64,000 bases of DNA. Source: Plasmopara viticola (lineage: Eukaryota > Oomycota > Peronosporomycetes > Peronosporales > Peronosporaceae). The stretch lies in NCBI GenBank assembly GCA_001695595.3, contig MBPM02000046.1, positions 62,001 to 126,000 of the forward strand. Reading direction: 5' to 3'. Made by a program: the position numbers and the translations under genes. The stretch's first letter is position 1. Every line of letters begins with the position of its first letter. This document shows, in pieces, positions 44,141 to 57,044 of this stretch. The notes under the pieces are model-generated. The model was not told the DNA's origin and made no database searches. It saw only the letters and a program-made list of their open reading frames with translations.

Positions 44141-47100
44141 CGATTGTGTACCTTAATGGCTAGATGCAGCCAGGGAATCTGATAGATCTTGCGTCGTTAC
44201 CATTCACTCCTCCCAGACCGTATGTCGTACCAACCGCCGCCGCTAACGGACATTTCTACTCAGACCAATGGTCACGAAGGTCTCATGAGAATTTGAATAA
44301 ACTGAATAACGTACACCCGGGCATGTAGTATAAGAATGCAATCCATCCCATGTTAAAATGGGTGTTTATTGAGGTACCGCTGTACCGTTCCACGTTATAT
44401 GAGCGTTACATAGTTTTCACCTCTTACTTGGTAATCGAATGACAAAACGTCGGTGATAAGCGCAGCGTTTTCGACCCCGCATATACTTTTCTCTATTTAG
44501 CGATATATATAAATGACCTCACACTGCTATAGTGGTTGTTGCATATTGTCTTGTGAAACCCTACTTAGTGCCTGGCGCAAATTGAAATGTTTGTCCCTCT
44601 ACAAGGTGAGTGATTTGATGGTGCACCTATGAACATCAAATGTAGGTTTTCGTTTGTTAGCGGATACACAGTAATTTTATGATCTTTCAGTATCCGTGAC
44701 CACGGCGCGGTGTACGCTTTTTATAGAGCCGATTTATACACGGTTGTCCCGAAACGACTATTTTTTCTTTTATATCAAGCGATGTACAAGATTAGCACCT
44801 CTATATTCTTTCTATATTCAATATAAGTAAGTGTTCAATTGCTTTAAGCTCTCTTTGACGTCCGATAGCTCCGACACCTTGGAAGGGCCTTATTCTGGAA
44901 CGCTGTGCTGTAAAATTATTGCAAATGAAACGGTTGGTATCTCCTGCAGACAAGATCTCTTTGTCGATCATGACATCAATTGTGACACTTGAGAATATAT
45001 TTCGTGTCCCATCACCAGTATTTTGATCCGAACTCATGATTGGCATACACTTTGTCTTGCGAATTGTGTTGCATTCTTGCGAAACGCTTCTACTTGCACG
45101 AGACCGTTACGCCTGCTTTAAAGGAATATCGAAACTCCAATAATAACTTCGGGTGCATACTCAATAGATCCTTTTCATACGAAGTTGTACTTGTTCATGC
45201 CATGGACAAAGAATGTCTTCGCGCTGTCAAAACCTCAAATCTCACAGCCGATTTCCTTTCGACCCCAGAGACTTTTCAAAATTGGCCCATTCGCTCGCCA
45301 GTAGAAATAAAACTTTATGCTTGTCGTTCCTTTCTTTAGAGCATCAGTCAACGTCTTCTAGCTAACCTGATATTGCTATTGGTGTGCGAAATTCTACGAC
45401 GGGCCAAAATTACCTAGGCTTGTACAGATACTTTAAACACGTGCACTTACGTATAAAGCCAGTAATTTTCCTCAAATGCTTCCTCTTTGAGTGTCTGTCG
45501 AGGACTTACGAGACAGAGCCAAATGTGCACACATGTGACGATTACGAACCGCGCACTTATCACGAGGATTTAGGTCTTCACCAGAAGGGCGCCCCGCCTC
45601 AGCTCGCAATCAGCTAGATTTTGTCTCTGAGGGCTCAGCTATTGCCAGCAAACTACAAAAGTCCTGAGATGATATCGGTCCACTTCGCCGGCTTTCTTCG
45701 GTACAGGTACAATTCGTGTACCAATAGTGTACCCAAGCTTATCTTAGCCAAGGCAGCGGATGTTGCTTTGCTAGTAAGCACTTACTTTTATTGGGACTGA
45801 GCAAAAGTCGGCAAAACCACGTGAACAACTTCTGCGGGACGAGGAAATGCCCATCCACAGTATTCCGAAGGATAAAGTTTTATGTGGCGGTAAAGTCCTC
45901 TCTTTCATTGTATGCCAGCACGCTTGGATTGAGGGAAAGGTGAGAATTCACTTAGGCCGCCCATGAATCCACCGAGCTTGACACATTTAGCGTGTGGTGG
46001 CTTGATAATGAAGGCAACCTACTCTCTTTACCTATAGTCTGTTCATAAAGTTTGCACCTGACTAGCTTGCGCCTTCACGTTAGCAGGACGTATAGTTGTC
46101 CGGCTGATAGGTTGTCCATCAGTGTTTATTCGAAGAGCCTTCTCGACTAAATAGATAAAAGAAAAGTTATAATATATAAAGCAATGACAGCAAGCAATGA
46201 CAGCAAGCAATGACAGCAAGGCGTTGTGTGATCTCTTCAACCCAATAGCAGACAATCCTACGCCTTCTTTGCGTAGAATGATTTTCTGACTCCTCGCAAG
46301 AAATGTGGGATTGTCAAAACTACCTATTTGCATCTGTCAAACGTGCAGCTTGCGTTGCTTAGAAGTATTACTGGCGTAAAGGTACCAAAAGCGACTGCAT
46401 TTGCAGCCTTTTTTATGCCAAAGATATATGACTTATCGCAGCTCTCGAGCATTACGAACAAAGTCTGCTCTTTGGGGTACAGACTATAAGACTCGGTAGT
46501 AGAACCTGATGTAGAATCCAAGCCGGTGAAAATTTAGATCATTCACCTTCGTGATGTGGTTCCGCATTCTTTTCTTTATAGTTCAGAAGAAAAATGAGTA
46601 CTCCAGCATCCTTAATATCGGATGATAACATACTGTCGAATTAGAAAGAGGAGGCACTCGAGAAGACATTTCGATCGTGAGGAAAAAGAGCCATGTGAGG
46701 CTCAAAATTCTAAGGATCACAGTATTTTTCAAGCCGTCCAACGCAGAGCTTTTGGGTCTAATATGCGGTCAATTTGCTGCTTTGTGACTAGGACATATAC
46801 TCAAAGAAGTTAATGATAGCAGTTACCAATTTCGTTGCACTTGGAAATCTTCATGAAGAAAGGCTGAACTTTAGCAAGTGCCACCCCATCACTCCTCGGC
46901 ATAGCTGTTCGGTAAGGACAGGATCTGTTTCGTTATCTTTCGGAATACATAGATGTATATACGTCAAAACGGGAATCGGAAGTGACCCTCCGTTAAAGGC
47001 CCAAACTAACGAGAAGCTAGCAAGAGCCACTAAAGCTCGGCATCACATAACAGCTTAAAGTACTGATCTTGGGGCTCATGCTGACAATCTCAATGAGCTG

Positions 47101-49870
47101 CGACGGCCACTAAGATCTACAAACATTACTTCCAAACCAAATTGCTGCTCGAAAGTAGTGCATCATTGCTACCTAGTAAAGCCATCTAACTCATAGCATG
47201 ATCAGCCGTAGTGCGTGAAGTACGCAATGAAATAACCAACTTATAAATAAGATTTACGTTTCTAAGACGCACGTGTGCAATGCTTACGTAAGTATAGGTT
47301 CAGTAAAGAGCATTCCAATAGATACTTCAGTAAGCTCGGCTTTCAAGCTTGATCTACAGGCTCACGATCAAAGTTTAGCCTTTCGCGAGAAGAGCGCTCT
47401 TTTTATTTGTGTTTCAAAGCTAATGTCAGCGGTCATCGGTTAAAAAGCTGATCCCTTGCTTATCTCAAGCAAAATATTGCTGCCGCTTCCAACATGAGAA
47501 TGATTCACGGCGGCGTATAATTTCTGCTGATGTGCCGTTAGTGCTACAAGCACCGCGTTGATGACCTTACGACTCTAAGGCGTACAAGCCTTGTCGCTTA
47601 TTCAATGCTAGCGCATAGCAAACCTCATATTATAATCAGCTACCATAATGAGACTCAAGCGTTCGAGACGGTCATTGAATGAGGCTAGACTTCCTCCATC
47701 TTAATTCCGGCTGGCTCTAAAACTACAATCTGAGCATTCACAACCACCCGAAGGCTACCTCTTTTACCCTAAGTGCTAACCACATTAGGCTTGCGGCCTT
47801 CAGAGACACACATGAGAAATACGCATTTTTCTTACGGTAAAGTATTTGGCTCCGCAGAAAGTATCATAAGAAAGATATTAGGCCCTCAACAGAGCAAACC
47901 TTTGTGTCGGGCATGAATAGCATGACTTGAACCGTACTCTTACTCATTGGTTTGCGTCAAACATTGCGATTTATTTTGCGAACGGCTGACAGCATTTTTA
48001 CGACTCGCTTTCGAGCTCCCGTACTGCAATCTATGGCTGGTAACACCTTGCTCCCATAAAAAATGTCTTCCGTAATGGCCATCTGGGATCTCGACAAGAT
48101 ATCTCCTCGTGCCCCCTGAACTTCCAACTACACCATAAATAATTGCGATCACCAATTATTAACATGGTCGAAAGCGGCTGCAACTATAGGACAGTGGTGC
48201 CCCAACTCTAACACTTCCCGGGAAATATACGAATTTTAATACTGGCAATGTTGTTGCACAATTGTTCACTGGCCTTGCTAGTGGCGCTTGATCTAAATAG
48301 ATCAAAGAGAGGAAAAGAAAAAAACGTGTCAACATCATTTTGCCACACTCGGTGCCCTTCACCTTGATGTCGCTCGCGGCCTGTGCATAACAACCGTAAT
48401 TTGTGATATAATAAGTCGTGACACCCACTGTCTTTGCCAAGACATGCACCGAGTATCGCCGCTACGTGTTTTGCAACACCTACTGGACCAACTATTCAAA
48501 GTGGTGAGCTTCATTAAATTGGTTCGCGAGCAAATCGATCTCTCGACCCTCAATTGTGGCACGAAATTACCAGAACAAATTCAGAACCATCGGACGGGCA
48601 CGCCTCCCGCAAACGTGCTTACACAAAATGTGTACCAGCTCCCTTGATTGCTTAATTCGGTGATAGTACGACTTGAATAAGCTCGAGTAATATCTGTGTT
48701 CTCTTTTGGTTTGAAAAGCCAATGCGCCAAGCCTTTCATGCGCGTGTGGGAATTACTTTAAATTGGTCCAGTGAAGCACAGGTCAATTGAGACTCGAAAG
48801 CAGCAGTAATCTCATCTTATGTACGTCTAGGCCTTAGTAACGCTTAAGTCTAGCTTTGCATTCTAATTTTTTTGCGGTTTAGTGATTGCTTGCCGAGTGA
48901 TCTTTTTTTTGCAATTTGGCTGAAGTATTTTTTCTAGTATATTAGCTTCACCTTTGTTGCTTACGTGCCCTAGAGCCTAATACTTGTGAACAAAAAGCCT
49001 TAACTTTGCTTACCCATTGTAGACAAGCTGGTGTCGGCGAGCCGCATGAATATATCCTTTTAAAAAGTTTATGATGCCTTAAGTTTACTGTGAGGGTTGG
49101 CCAACTCTCTCTTAAAGCGATGAGTAGCGTGTAAAGGCATGAATGACTTTGCTAAAGCAAAGTAAAGAAACTGAAGAATGCTGCTCTAATGTTTCTATGA
49201 TTCTGTGCACCCATTATGCAACACGTCTACAATGACCCGATACACTTGATCTGTCTGATCGTCAATCGGTGAATTGTCTTATGTGAATATGTCCGAGTAC
49301 TCTAACCAAATCAAGTGCACGTCATGTGATTGATTTACGGTAGTGGCAGAGCAGTTTAACGTCATTGATGTATTCCTCTAGGCATTTTATACAATAAAGC
49401 AATGGTATGAGTCTATTTGCGCCTACATGCTATGTCTAAGCGCCAAGAAGCAAGTGACACATTGTACACACTCAAAGTAAGATAGATACGACAAATGTCT
49501 CGGCATTGGTTGGGATGATGTGCTGTAGAACAATATGGCAAAATGTACAATGTACAGTGCACTAGGTTATACCGAGCGAGGAAAAAAAGACGTCAAAACC
49601 GCATTGTACACATTGTACACACAAGCGTTAACCAGGTGCATGAGAACGAATAAGCGTTTTGCTAATGTAATATGGCGCGTAAAACCTTTGCGTCATCAAA
49701 AACTTTCACTTTCGAGCAAGCCCCGCAAACGGTAAGGTCATTGTAGACTAACAAATTGCCCAAAATCATAAGACTCAAGGAATTGGCTTGAACTTGCCAA
49801 TTAGTACAATGCAAATAATATACAAGTAGCGAAATTATTGTCTGGTCTCCTGCAGAATGTTATGAAATTG
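44141..49870. other. long gene-free stretch
   Basis: No supported gene in about 5.7 kb. Frames up to about 100 codons occur on both strands without recognisable motifs. One exact short tandem repeat lies at 46,181-46,219. Composition suggests old transposon debris. Confidence 0.4.
46181..46219 (+). repeat. 13-bp tandem repeat, three perfect copies
   Basis: GCAATGACAGCAA repeated three times without mismatch. This is a minisatellite of no evident function. Confidence 0.85.
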
Positions 49871-49879
49871 ATTTGTCGT

Positions 49880-50990
49880 CCCCGCACCAAAAGACATTAG
49901 GGAGAAAATTCCACTTTTAGCACCGATCCTTGTTTTGCCGTTTTCATCCGATCATTTGATGTCGCCTGTGGCGCATCGGAATCTGCCCTTCGCTCTGCAC
50001 TGCTGCAAGTATACGCCATGAGGTAAGATCGAGTGATTGTGTTTGATTCTCGGTTTTTAAATGTTGTTGATAAGAAATACCTCGCTCTAGACAAAGATCT
50101 GCTGCGATGAAAAATGGATTTGTCGAACTAGAGTTTAAGCTCATTGCGATCTATACAAATCATGCACCACTACGTACTGCAACAAGGGATCTGACTTTCA
50201 TTTGAAAAATATGGCCAGATGATTTTTCTTCCCTGCAAAGTATAAGGCTATTCGAAGTAAGCAGAATATTCCGGATGATGCTTTATTGTTCCACCCGAGA
50301 TATGAAGCAGAGCATATCACAACTTTACCTCATTCAAGAAAAATCTCTATCATGCTGCATATGCGGGCGGTTGACCTCTGCTAAAGGCTCCGATGAGCGC
50401 CTTAAGACTCGCACAAAAAACGATGCGACAACTTGCAAGGCTACATCGAATTTCGATAAAAGCCGAGTTGGTCTATTACAGCACCGATCAAGGTGACTTT
50501 TCATGCCTAATAGAGTCTCACAATGCGAATTAAATTATCGTGTACTCAGATAAAATCATAGGTCACCGCTTGGAGGTCGTCTCGGTCAAGAGAATAAGTA
50601 TAGCTTGGTAAGTACTCAAAATGTAGGCGTTGGTCTACACATACGAGCTCATCCCCGTGATGTCCATCGAGTCTTTTGGCAGGCTGAAAAAGAGACTCAC
50701 AGTAGTGAACTACTAGCAGGCGGGATCGCCAATGGTGCGGCTGCATTTGACTACTTTTTGCTACCTTTTTTGTCGGTCTTTGCTGACCGGGTGAGCAAAA
50801 CGAAAGACTTGGCGGCTGTGCCGACGATGTCTTAATGGTAGCCAATTTCTCCCCAAACATCTTTAGCACTTAAAGTCTCATAATTCCGAACGGGAATATC
50901 GCTTATTGCGCTCTGATATTATCAGCACAATTTACTAATCAATGGACAATGACATTACAGTGACAAGCTACATAGTATGTTCAAGATGGT
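49880..50990 (+). mobile_element. Gypsy RNase H-integrase relic
   Basis: Plus-strand pieces in shifting frames: IRSFDVACGASESALRSALL, VIVFDSRFLNVVDKKYLALD, IYTNHAPLRTATRDLTF and KQNIPDDALLFHPRYE (RNase H), followed further on by FADRVSKTKDLAAVPTMS (integrase start, canonical VDRxSKMVHLxxVP). The order matches Ty3/Gypsy. No LTR was seen. Confidence 0.65.
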
Positions 50991-51025
50991 GGTGCACTAA
51001 AATCACACAAGTGGGCTTCTATAGC

Positions 51026-53565
51026 TTACACGAAAGACCTAGATACCACTCCGTGCTGGCAAAAGGCTTGCTGTCCTTTAATTCGCTGATGATATCGCTC
51101 CCGATGACGCTGCAATGTCCGTACTCGCCGTTCTTGCGCCAAATTCTCAATACTCTTGACCTGCTTGGCTTGAGCTTCATAACGTTCCATTTGTATATGT
51201 AGTCGCTGCAGTCGGACGGCAATAGCAGCAGCGTGGCGTTGTTTTTCTTCCTGTCCGAGCGTCATCATGACTTGAGTGGGAGGAAATGTATGCGACGACG
51301 ACCGATGGCCGTACGATTGCGCTTCTGTCCTAAATTGAGCTGCATTCGTACTGCTGTCTTGAAATCCAAGAAGCCTTTTTGTGTCGGGGTAAACCGTACG
51401 ACCGCGTCGCGTTGGGATTTCTGTTCGCCTGGCGTGGGTCATTAGTGTTATACAAGGCAACAAACAAACAGTAGTCACTTAATCAGTACCTCGTTAAGGT
51501 TGAAAACACAAGCGCCTTCGAGTCTCCACGACAAAAACTGTCTTTTGGCTGAAGTTCTGGCTCTTCGTGACTTGGATCATCACTGTCTTTGTCATGTCTT
51601 CGAGAACCAACCTGAGCATCTCTTAGGGCGTCACAAAACTCCTTTGAGCTAATGTTACCGTCTCCATGGCTGCCGACACGTGCAGCCAAGTGATGAAACT
51701 CGTGCTTAGTCAACTCTAACCCCAGATCTTGCAGCTACAAAGAACAAAAGAAAAAGTCTCAATAAGCTGCTACACAACTAGCTACAAGTGCGTTTCAAGC
51801 TATTCAAACGAACCCCGTCGTAGAGATCGCGGTAAGAAAGAAAGCCGTCCCGATTGCCATTAAGTGCGACAACTGCATCGTCTAGTCTTGGAGCGAACGA
51901 TTTCAATTTGCATTGAAGCTTAGCATGAAAAGAGGGGTCCTTATGACGCAAAATGTACCATCATCTCACAAAGCGCTTAGCCACACATATGACCATTGCA
52001 ATAGCCCACGGTGTACTTACATCAGTGCTACGACTTGATTGCTCGGACACTATAGAGCGTCGTATAAAATCCAATGGGTCTTCCTCATGCATCAGGTACT
52101 TATTTTGGTTCTTGCGACGTTGCTCTGCCAAGTAGCTATAACGTTGCTCACGGACCGGTCCATACATTAGGCGCATGAACTCATGATATTGTAAGCGGCC
52201 GTCGTGGTCGACATCAAACGTATCGAAAAGCTTTTCCAAACTTGATTTCACGATTCGTAAGCCCTGGCGGCGTAGATTCTTCTCAATCTCTGCCATTGTG
52301 ATCCCACCATCTTTATCGATATCCCATGCACGAAAGACCTTGTCAAGTCTTCGCGACTCGTACTTGGTTCGCAATAACGACACCACACAATCCGAATCTA
52401 AAGCCGTAATCCTGTCTTCCTCCGGCTTTTCGTTCTCGATTGCTTGTATTTTGCTGCTTAAACTGCAAAAGTGATTGTCCGCTGCCGGATCATTTCGATC
52501 CGGTGAATTACACACAAATCGGTGGAAATCATCATAGCGCAGAGACCTTCAATGATCAAACCTTTGTTAGCTTAATGCATCCTACACTATAGCAACTCAC
52601 GTACCTGGTTGGCAATGCCTGAACGTAAGCAAGAATCGAGTCGACTTTTTTCGGGCCAAAAACTTGATTTATGCCCAGCTGAGTCAGCATTCCTCGAATT
52701 TCTTCTGCACACAAACATCCGTCTCGGTCACGATCCCAGGAAAGGAACGCTTGACGAACACTGCGCTTGTCACCGTAGCGGTCATGTAGAAAAGAGCGTA
52801 AATCCCTCATTCCGATGGGTTCAGAAGAACCGGCCGATACGTCAACAGGACTTGTTGACGACTTGTTCTCAGCCCATCGAATCTGTGAATCAATATGTTT
52901 TGTCTTGGACGGAATAAGCGACAAATCTACGATGTTCGGCTTCCGTACGGAGCGAGAAACTTGGCATTCGCGTTTTTGTGCCCCAGCCAGATCACCCACA
53001 AATGATTGGAGCTCCGGAAGCCTAAAAGAGACGCTAGTCAACTTTGACCTGACAACTGCCACAAAACGAAAATGCCACGTACGTGTCATCGTTACTAGAT
53101 TGCAATGCTGTATCAAAAAGTGTCTCTTCACTTGCAAGAGAGCTTAACGGCAATCGATTTCTGCTTGCAACTGGTGCACTCTTAGTAAATTCGACAAAAT
53201 AAAGCGTGTAAGTATGCCTCATTGTAATCGACAATTTACATCAGTAGCGTATCCCGCTTGATCTAGCTACTGCCTTGTACCTGAACGCGGCGCTTTTGAC
53301 GGCTTTTATTGTCTCGAAGGCTGCAAGATGTAAAAAGACTGATCTTTGCAGCTTCATTTCCCTTTTCTTGATTATCATTTTTCACTAATTGAGCGTTCGC
53401 GGCCACTCCCGACGCATCAACCATCCGAGGAGGCACTTGCTTGGATGAAACAGTGCATTGAGACCCCGTTCGTCCAAATTCTTGGCTTGACGAGGCAGAA
53501 CGCTTCACTGTATTTGTCAACGCATTACTATTGCTCGTGCCATTTCCATGTCTTCGCGGTCGCAT
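51026..53565 (-). CDS. multi-EF-hand calcium-binding protein, seven exons
   Basis: Exons on the minus strand: 53565-53281, 53180-53083, 53021-52605, 52546-52021, 51939-51814, 51734-51490 and 51428-51026. All phases agree, giving about 699 residues. Six introns of 58-98 bp are bounded by GT-AG; the donor of exon 5 (GTTCGT) and the acceptor of exon 5 are the least certain. EF-hand loops are seen in DRDRDGCLCAEE, DIDKDGGITMAEIE, DVDHDGRLQYHEF, NGNRDGFLSYRD and, degenerate, GSHGDGNISSKEF. The N-terminal 170 residues are polar and disordered; the C-terminal 130 are Gln/Arg/Glu-rich and helical, possibly a coiled coil. Long EF-hand proteins of this sort are frequent in flagellated protists, where they serve in axoneme or calcium signalling. 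No signal peptide. The exact role is unknown. Confidence 0.75.
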
Positions 53566-53708
53566 GTGGCCCTGTCCTCAAAAGTCCTAATCCTGACAAA
53601 CGTGATACGTAATGTAGCGGATATAAATAAGCAACAAAGATAGAATTTCATCACCATTCGCTTTTTCTTGTCTAATACGGTACATGGCTCACCGATTTCT
53701 GTCGACTA

Positions 53709-54290
53709 TTACGGTTTGGCAATGCTGCCTTCATTCTGATTGTTTCCGATTACTGGGACGAAATGGTGCAACGCCATCGATGCCGAGCCACACATGAATG
53801 CCGACGTCAGTAGCGCACGTGGATTGCGCAGCTCACGTCGCATATAGACCATCGCAGCCGTGAACCCACCGGCAAAAGGATTGAGGAGGTCGTTCCTGCC
53901 GCGTGCATTCTCAAAACTGCAGCTGACGCCTGCAAAAATCCCTAAAAAGCCTGCGAAGCCCAGCATGTTGCGTTTGCAGAGAGATCCAAGCGACCTGATA
54001 ACGTCACGCCTGACGCTAGAACCATTCTGTTTTGCTACTTCCTTCGATACTGCACCTGGCATGCTGGCAAGAAGGTAAGCGTCCACAGCAAAGGTCCAGG
54101 CCAGACCCGCCCCAAGTCCTCGAAAAGTTAGCAATGCCGTTGTAGACATGCAGTCTGCGGCCGATGATTTATACTGCACAGGTTCATTGTACGCTTTTTT
54201 TTTATCTACGAAATTGGGAAGCCCTGCTACCGTCAGCATCGGTAGCAAAACGACCGTGCCCAGCGCAGTGGCAGCCTTCTTTCGGTCCAT
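53709..54290 (-). CDS. Tim17/Tim22/Tim23-fold inner-membrane protein, NDUFA11-like
   Basis: 193 residues from ATG 54290 (MDRKKAATALGTVVLLP). An in-frame extension to 54,401 is less likely because its residues look like untranslated sequence. Several hydrophobic, Gly-rich segments occur. The diagnostic stretch near residues 125-160 is FAGFLGIFAGVSCSFENARG, then RNDLLNPFAGGFTAA, which fits the Tim17/22/23 superfamily and in particular the complex I accessory subunit NDUFA11 (B14.7). It would act in the mitochondrial inner membrane, in complex I assembly or stability. A translocase-related protein is the alternative. Divergent neighbour of cytochrome c, with a repeat relic between them. Confidence 0.65.
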   Translation of the reverse strand: MDRKKAATALGTVVLLPMLTVAGLPNFVDKKKAYNEPVQYKSSAADCMSTTALLTFRGLGAGLAWTFAVDAYLLASMPGAVSKEVAKQNGSSVRRDVIRSLGSLCKRNMLGFAGFLGIFAGVSCSFENARGRNDLLNPFAGGFTAAMVYMRRELRNPRALLTSAFMCGSASMALHHFVPVIGNNQNEGSIAKP

Positions 54291-54429
54291 GGGTTCAGAA
54301 ATGAAGTTGGATAAAATGCTCAATATTTTGGTTATTACGTGGGCATTTAGCGAAAGGTAGACAAAATAAATATTGCGCGAAACTATTATTGCAGCTTTCA
54401 TAAATTTCTAGAGGTGGTACCGTTCGCTA

Positions 54430-54825
54430 CACGGCCGAAATAAAATAAATATCGGTTATTTTTGCCAAATACCCGTGTACAATAGACCTTTGGTGTACTT
54501 TATAGCAATGAGACAGATAGTTATGACGCGGTTCATCGCCGATAAGTAAATGCACGAAAACGTCATAAAAGCTTAATGTTGCGACGCTCACGCACGAAAT
54601 CGTAATTGAACGCATAAAATTTTATCTCAAAAGTCGGTTTGATTGTCAAAACTAGGACCCAGACGATAAGAATTCCATGGTAAGAGGTCATGCTCCAGTG
54701 CATTAGCAATTGATGTGTGCTAAAGGTTTAAATGCCATCCCTAGTCTATTCGAAGATGATTTAGTTGTACGTTTATAGACTGAATAGATCTAGCAACCGG
54801 CGGTGACCCTTGTGCAGTAATGACG
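54430..54825 (-). repeat. relic of glutamine-rich family 3' flank (E)
   Basis: Reverse complement of 40,310-40,640, including TCACGCACGAAATCGTAAT, GCGGTTCATCGCCGATA and GTTTATAGACTGAATAGATC. No coding part of the gene is attached. It lies in the intergenic region between the NDUFA11-like and cytochrome c genes. Confidence 0.75.
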
Positions 54826-55264
54826 TGTGATGAAGAATGATTGTACAATAACCCTGGCTTTAGAGCGCAATACGCTGCAGTTCAAAGATTTATTTTTGTA
54901 TACATATTTATAAGCTCTACCTTCAGTTCTTGATAAGCGACTCAATTTATTTTCGGCAGGGACAAATTTTTTATCTCGGTATGCAAACAGGTATTAATAC
55001 CGATATGTCTTCTATTCGGCTTATGAAAACCTTCCTACTCTAAATTACTTTCGTGACGAGCTCCCTCCAAAATAGTTGCTGATTGGCTCTAAATTTACCG
55101 TCGCTTAGAGTCCTCACGTTGTGCTTTAAATAAGCGAAAAACCTTGCCACCCAAGGTTTTTCGAATGATTAATGCAATCAACAATACTACTACGTCTCAT
55201 TATATAAAACGTCTCAGACGCTTCGCGAGCACCACCAGAACAGCGCAAGCTCACTCTTAGAACA
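54826..55264. promoter_or_regulatory. cytochrome c upstream region
   Basis: No gene. A TCATTAT initiator-like word with an adjacent TATATAAAA lies at about 55,197-55,208, some 60 bp before the ATG, a plausible core promoter for cytochrome c. Confidence 0.35.
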
Positions 55265-55603
55265 ATGGTTGACGTTGCTGGCGGGAAAGGAGATGCTACC
55301 AAGGGCGCGAAGATCTTTAAGACAAAGTGCGCACAGTGTCATACCACGAATGCGGGCGGTGCGCATAAGCAGGGACCTAACCTCTCGGGCATGATAAATC
55401 GCCAGTCTGGTCAGGCTGAAGGTTACTCGTACTCAGCTGCGAACAAAAACTCGGGCGTCGTCTGGACGGACGAAACTTTGTTTGAGTACCTCTTAGCCCC
55501 CAAGAAGTATATCAAGGGTACGAAGATGGTGTTTGCTGGTTTAAAGAAGCCGCAGGAGCGTCGCGACTTGATCGCATACCTTATGGAGGCCACTAACGAG
55601 TAA
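55265..55603 (+). CDS. cytochrome c
   Basis: 112 residues, the usual length of mitochondrial cytochrome c. The covalent haem motif CAQCH is at residues 22-26 and the axial Met lies in [16 protein letters not shown] (about residue 86). [15 protein letters not shown] and the C-terminal [12 protein letters not shown] helix complete the fold. It carries electrons from complex III to complex IV in the intermembrane space. The gene is intact without introns. It lies beside an NDUFA11-like gene, another respiratory-chain component, but there is no evidence of joint control. Confidence 0.98.
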   Translation: MVDVAGGKGDATKGAKIFKTKCAQCHTTNAGGAHKQGPNLSGMINRQSGQAEGYSYSAANKNSGVVWTDETLFEYLLAPKKYIKGTKMVFAGLKKPQERRDLIAYLMEATNE

Positions 55604-56002
55604 GCTAAACGACTGATAGCAGTGGCTCGCTCCGGCTCAGCTACAATTGCGTCTGGCGTGTATACGGCAACGACGATTAATGTTGTGATGGGCGCTGCGA
55701 CAATCGGCAATGTCTTGGGCACTCTAGAATATATTTTTTAATCGCTTACAAGAATCTTGCTTAATGCATTTGCTGCTAATATAGTATCATTTACAGAAAT
55801 TTTGAGAGCATACGTATATTATCGAATGGTTCGCTACGAAAGTAGGTACTTGGCAATTGATAAATTATGGTGCAGCCTAGCAGCGTGATGAAACAGACGT
55901 TGGCTTTGCAAAAGGAGCAATCAACTAAGAACGCATCCAGCTGTTTAAAATGAGGCGGAAATTTACAAGTGCCAATCTGGAGACATTAAGTATGCATTTT
56001 TT
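55604..56002. other. intergenic, between convergent genes
   Basis: 3' flanks of cytochrome c (plus) and RPF1 (minus). No gene. A minus-strand frame over the end of cytochrome c is a shadow. Confidence 0.6.
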
Positions 56003-57044
56003 TCAAAGGTGGAATTTTCTGCGCGACGTATCGAGCTGGTGCTGCTTATGGATCCACTCGTACTCGCCAAACTTGGTGTCGAACGTACCCTGCTGCAGCC
56101 ACCGCAACTTCATGGTAAAGCGTGGGCCTATCTCCTGCAGACGTGCCTTCTTCTCATTCTCAAACGTATAGCGATGGTGCCGTACAAAGATAAAGTCCCG
56201 CTGATTGTGAAACGTCACGACCTGGTGACCCTCGAATTCGGGTTGATGCTCAAATAAAGAGCCGAGGAAGCGGCCTACGCGGTGACCTAGACGTGTCGAA
56301 AAGTTGTTAAGAATTAGCTCTGGTTGGTGGTTCGTGCGTCGACCGCGTTCCTTGATAGTTGACGTCAACTTCACGTTCGACACTTTAAAAAACGCTGTCG
56401 GGCCCTCCGGCAAACGGCTCACAAGCATTCTGCAAAAGTGGCAAAAGTCGGTAAATCAACAATACAGCTGAGCGACATTTGTTCTAGACTTACCCATTGC
56501 AAATCTTACTCTTCTCCGACAACACAATGAGGTGCGTAAATTTTTTGTTGCTAGCAAAGTGCACAATCTCCTTGATATCAAAGGTGCCGCGCTTGTAGTA
56601 GAAAGAATTGGGCAGCAAATCCATCAGATCCTTAATGAAATGATAAAGGTCTCCCGACGGGAAGGGTCGTGTGGTTACCATTAGCTTGGGCACTTCCTCA
56701 TTGCCAAAGATGCTGGCAAACTCGTCGTCGCGCTCGTCCGCCTCAATCTCTTCGTCGCCTTCATTACCGACCATCGTCACCTCCTTTTCACGAGTGTTAT
56801 CGATTGTGCGCGGCTCTAGCTTGGGTGGTGCTGCCTCGCCCAATTCCTCTGCCTCGCGCCGGCGCTTGAGCTGTGCAGCCTTTCGGGCCTCCTTCTTTTC
56901 CTTGCGATATTTCTGCATCACAAGCTGACGCTTCATTTTGTTCTTGATATGCGATGGATTACGCATTTGAAATGCGGGCTCGTTGCCATCGACCTTGTTC
57001 TCGCTACCGTCGTGAATATTTGATCGCTTTCTTGGAGGAGCCAT
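56003..57044 (-). CDS. RPF1: ribosome production factor 1 (Brix domain), two exons
   Basis: Exon 1 is 57044-56494 and exon 2 is 56429-56003, joined across a 64-bp intron (GTAAGT...TTTGCAG), giving 325 residues. The N-terminus is basic and charged ([27 protein letters not shown]), as in nucleolar RPF1. The Brix domain begins [13 protein letters not shown] and continues FKDL-like helix, THLIVLSE, then [19 protein letters not shown] across the splice point, and ends with [38 protein letters not shown]1 takes part in maturation of the large ribosomal subunit (5.8S/28S rRNA processing) in the nucleolus. Length and domain order are normal for the family. The related Brix protein IMP4 is less likely given the long charged N-terminus. 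Confidence 0.88.
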
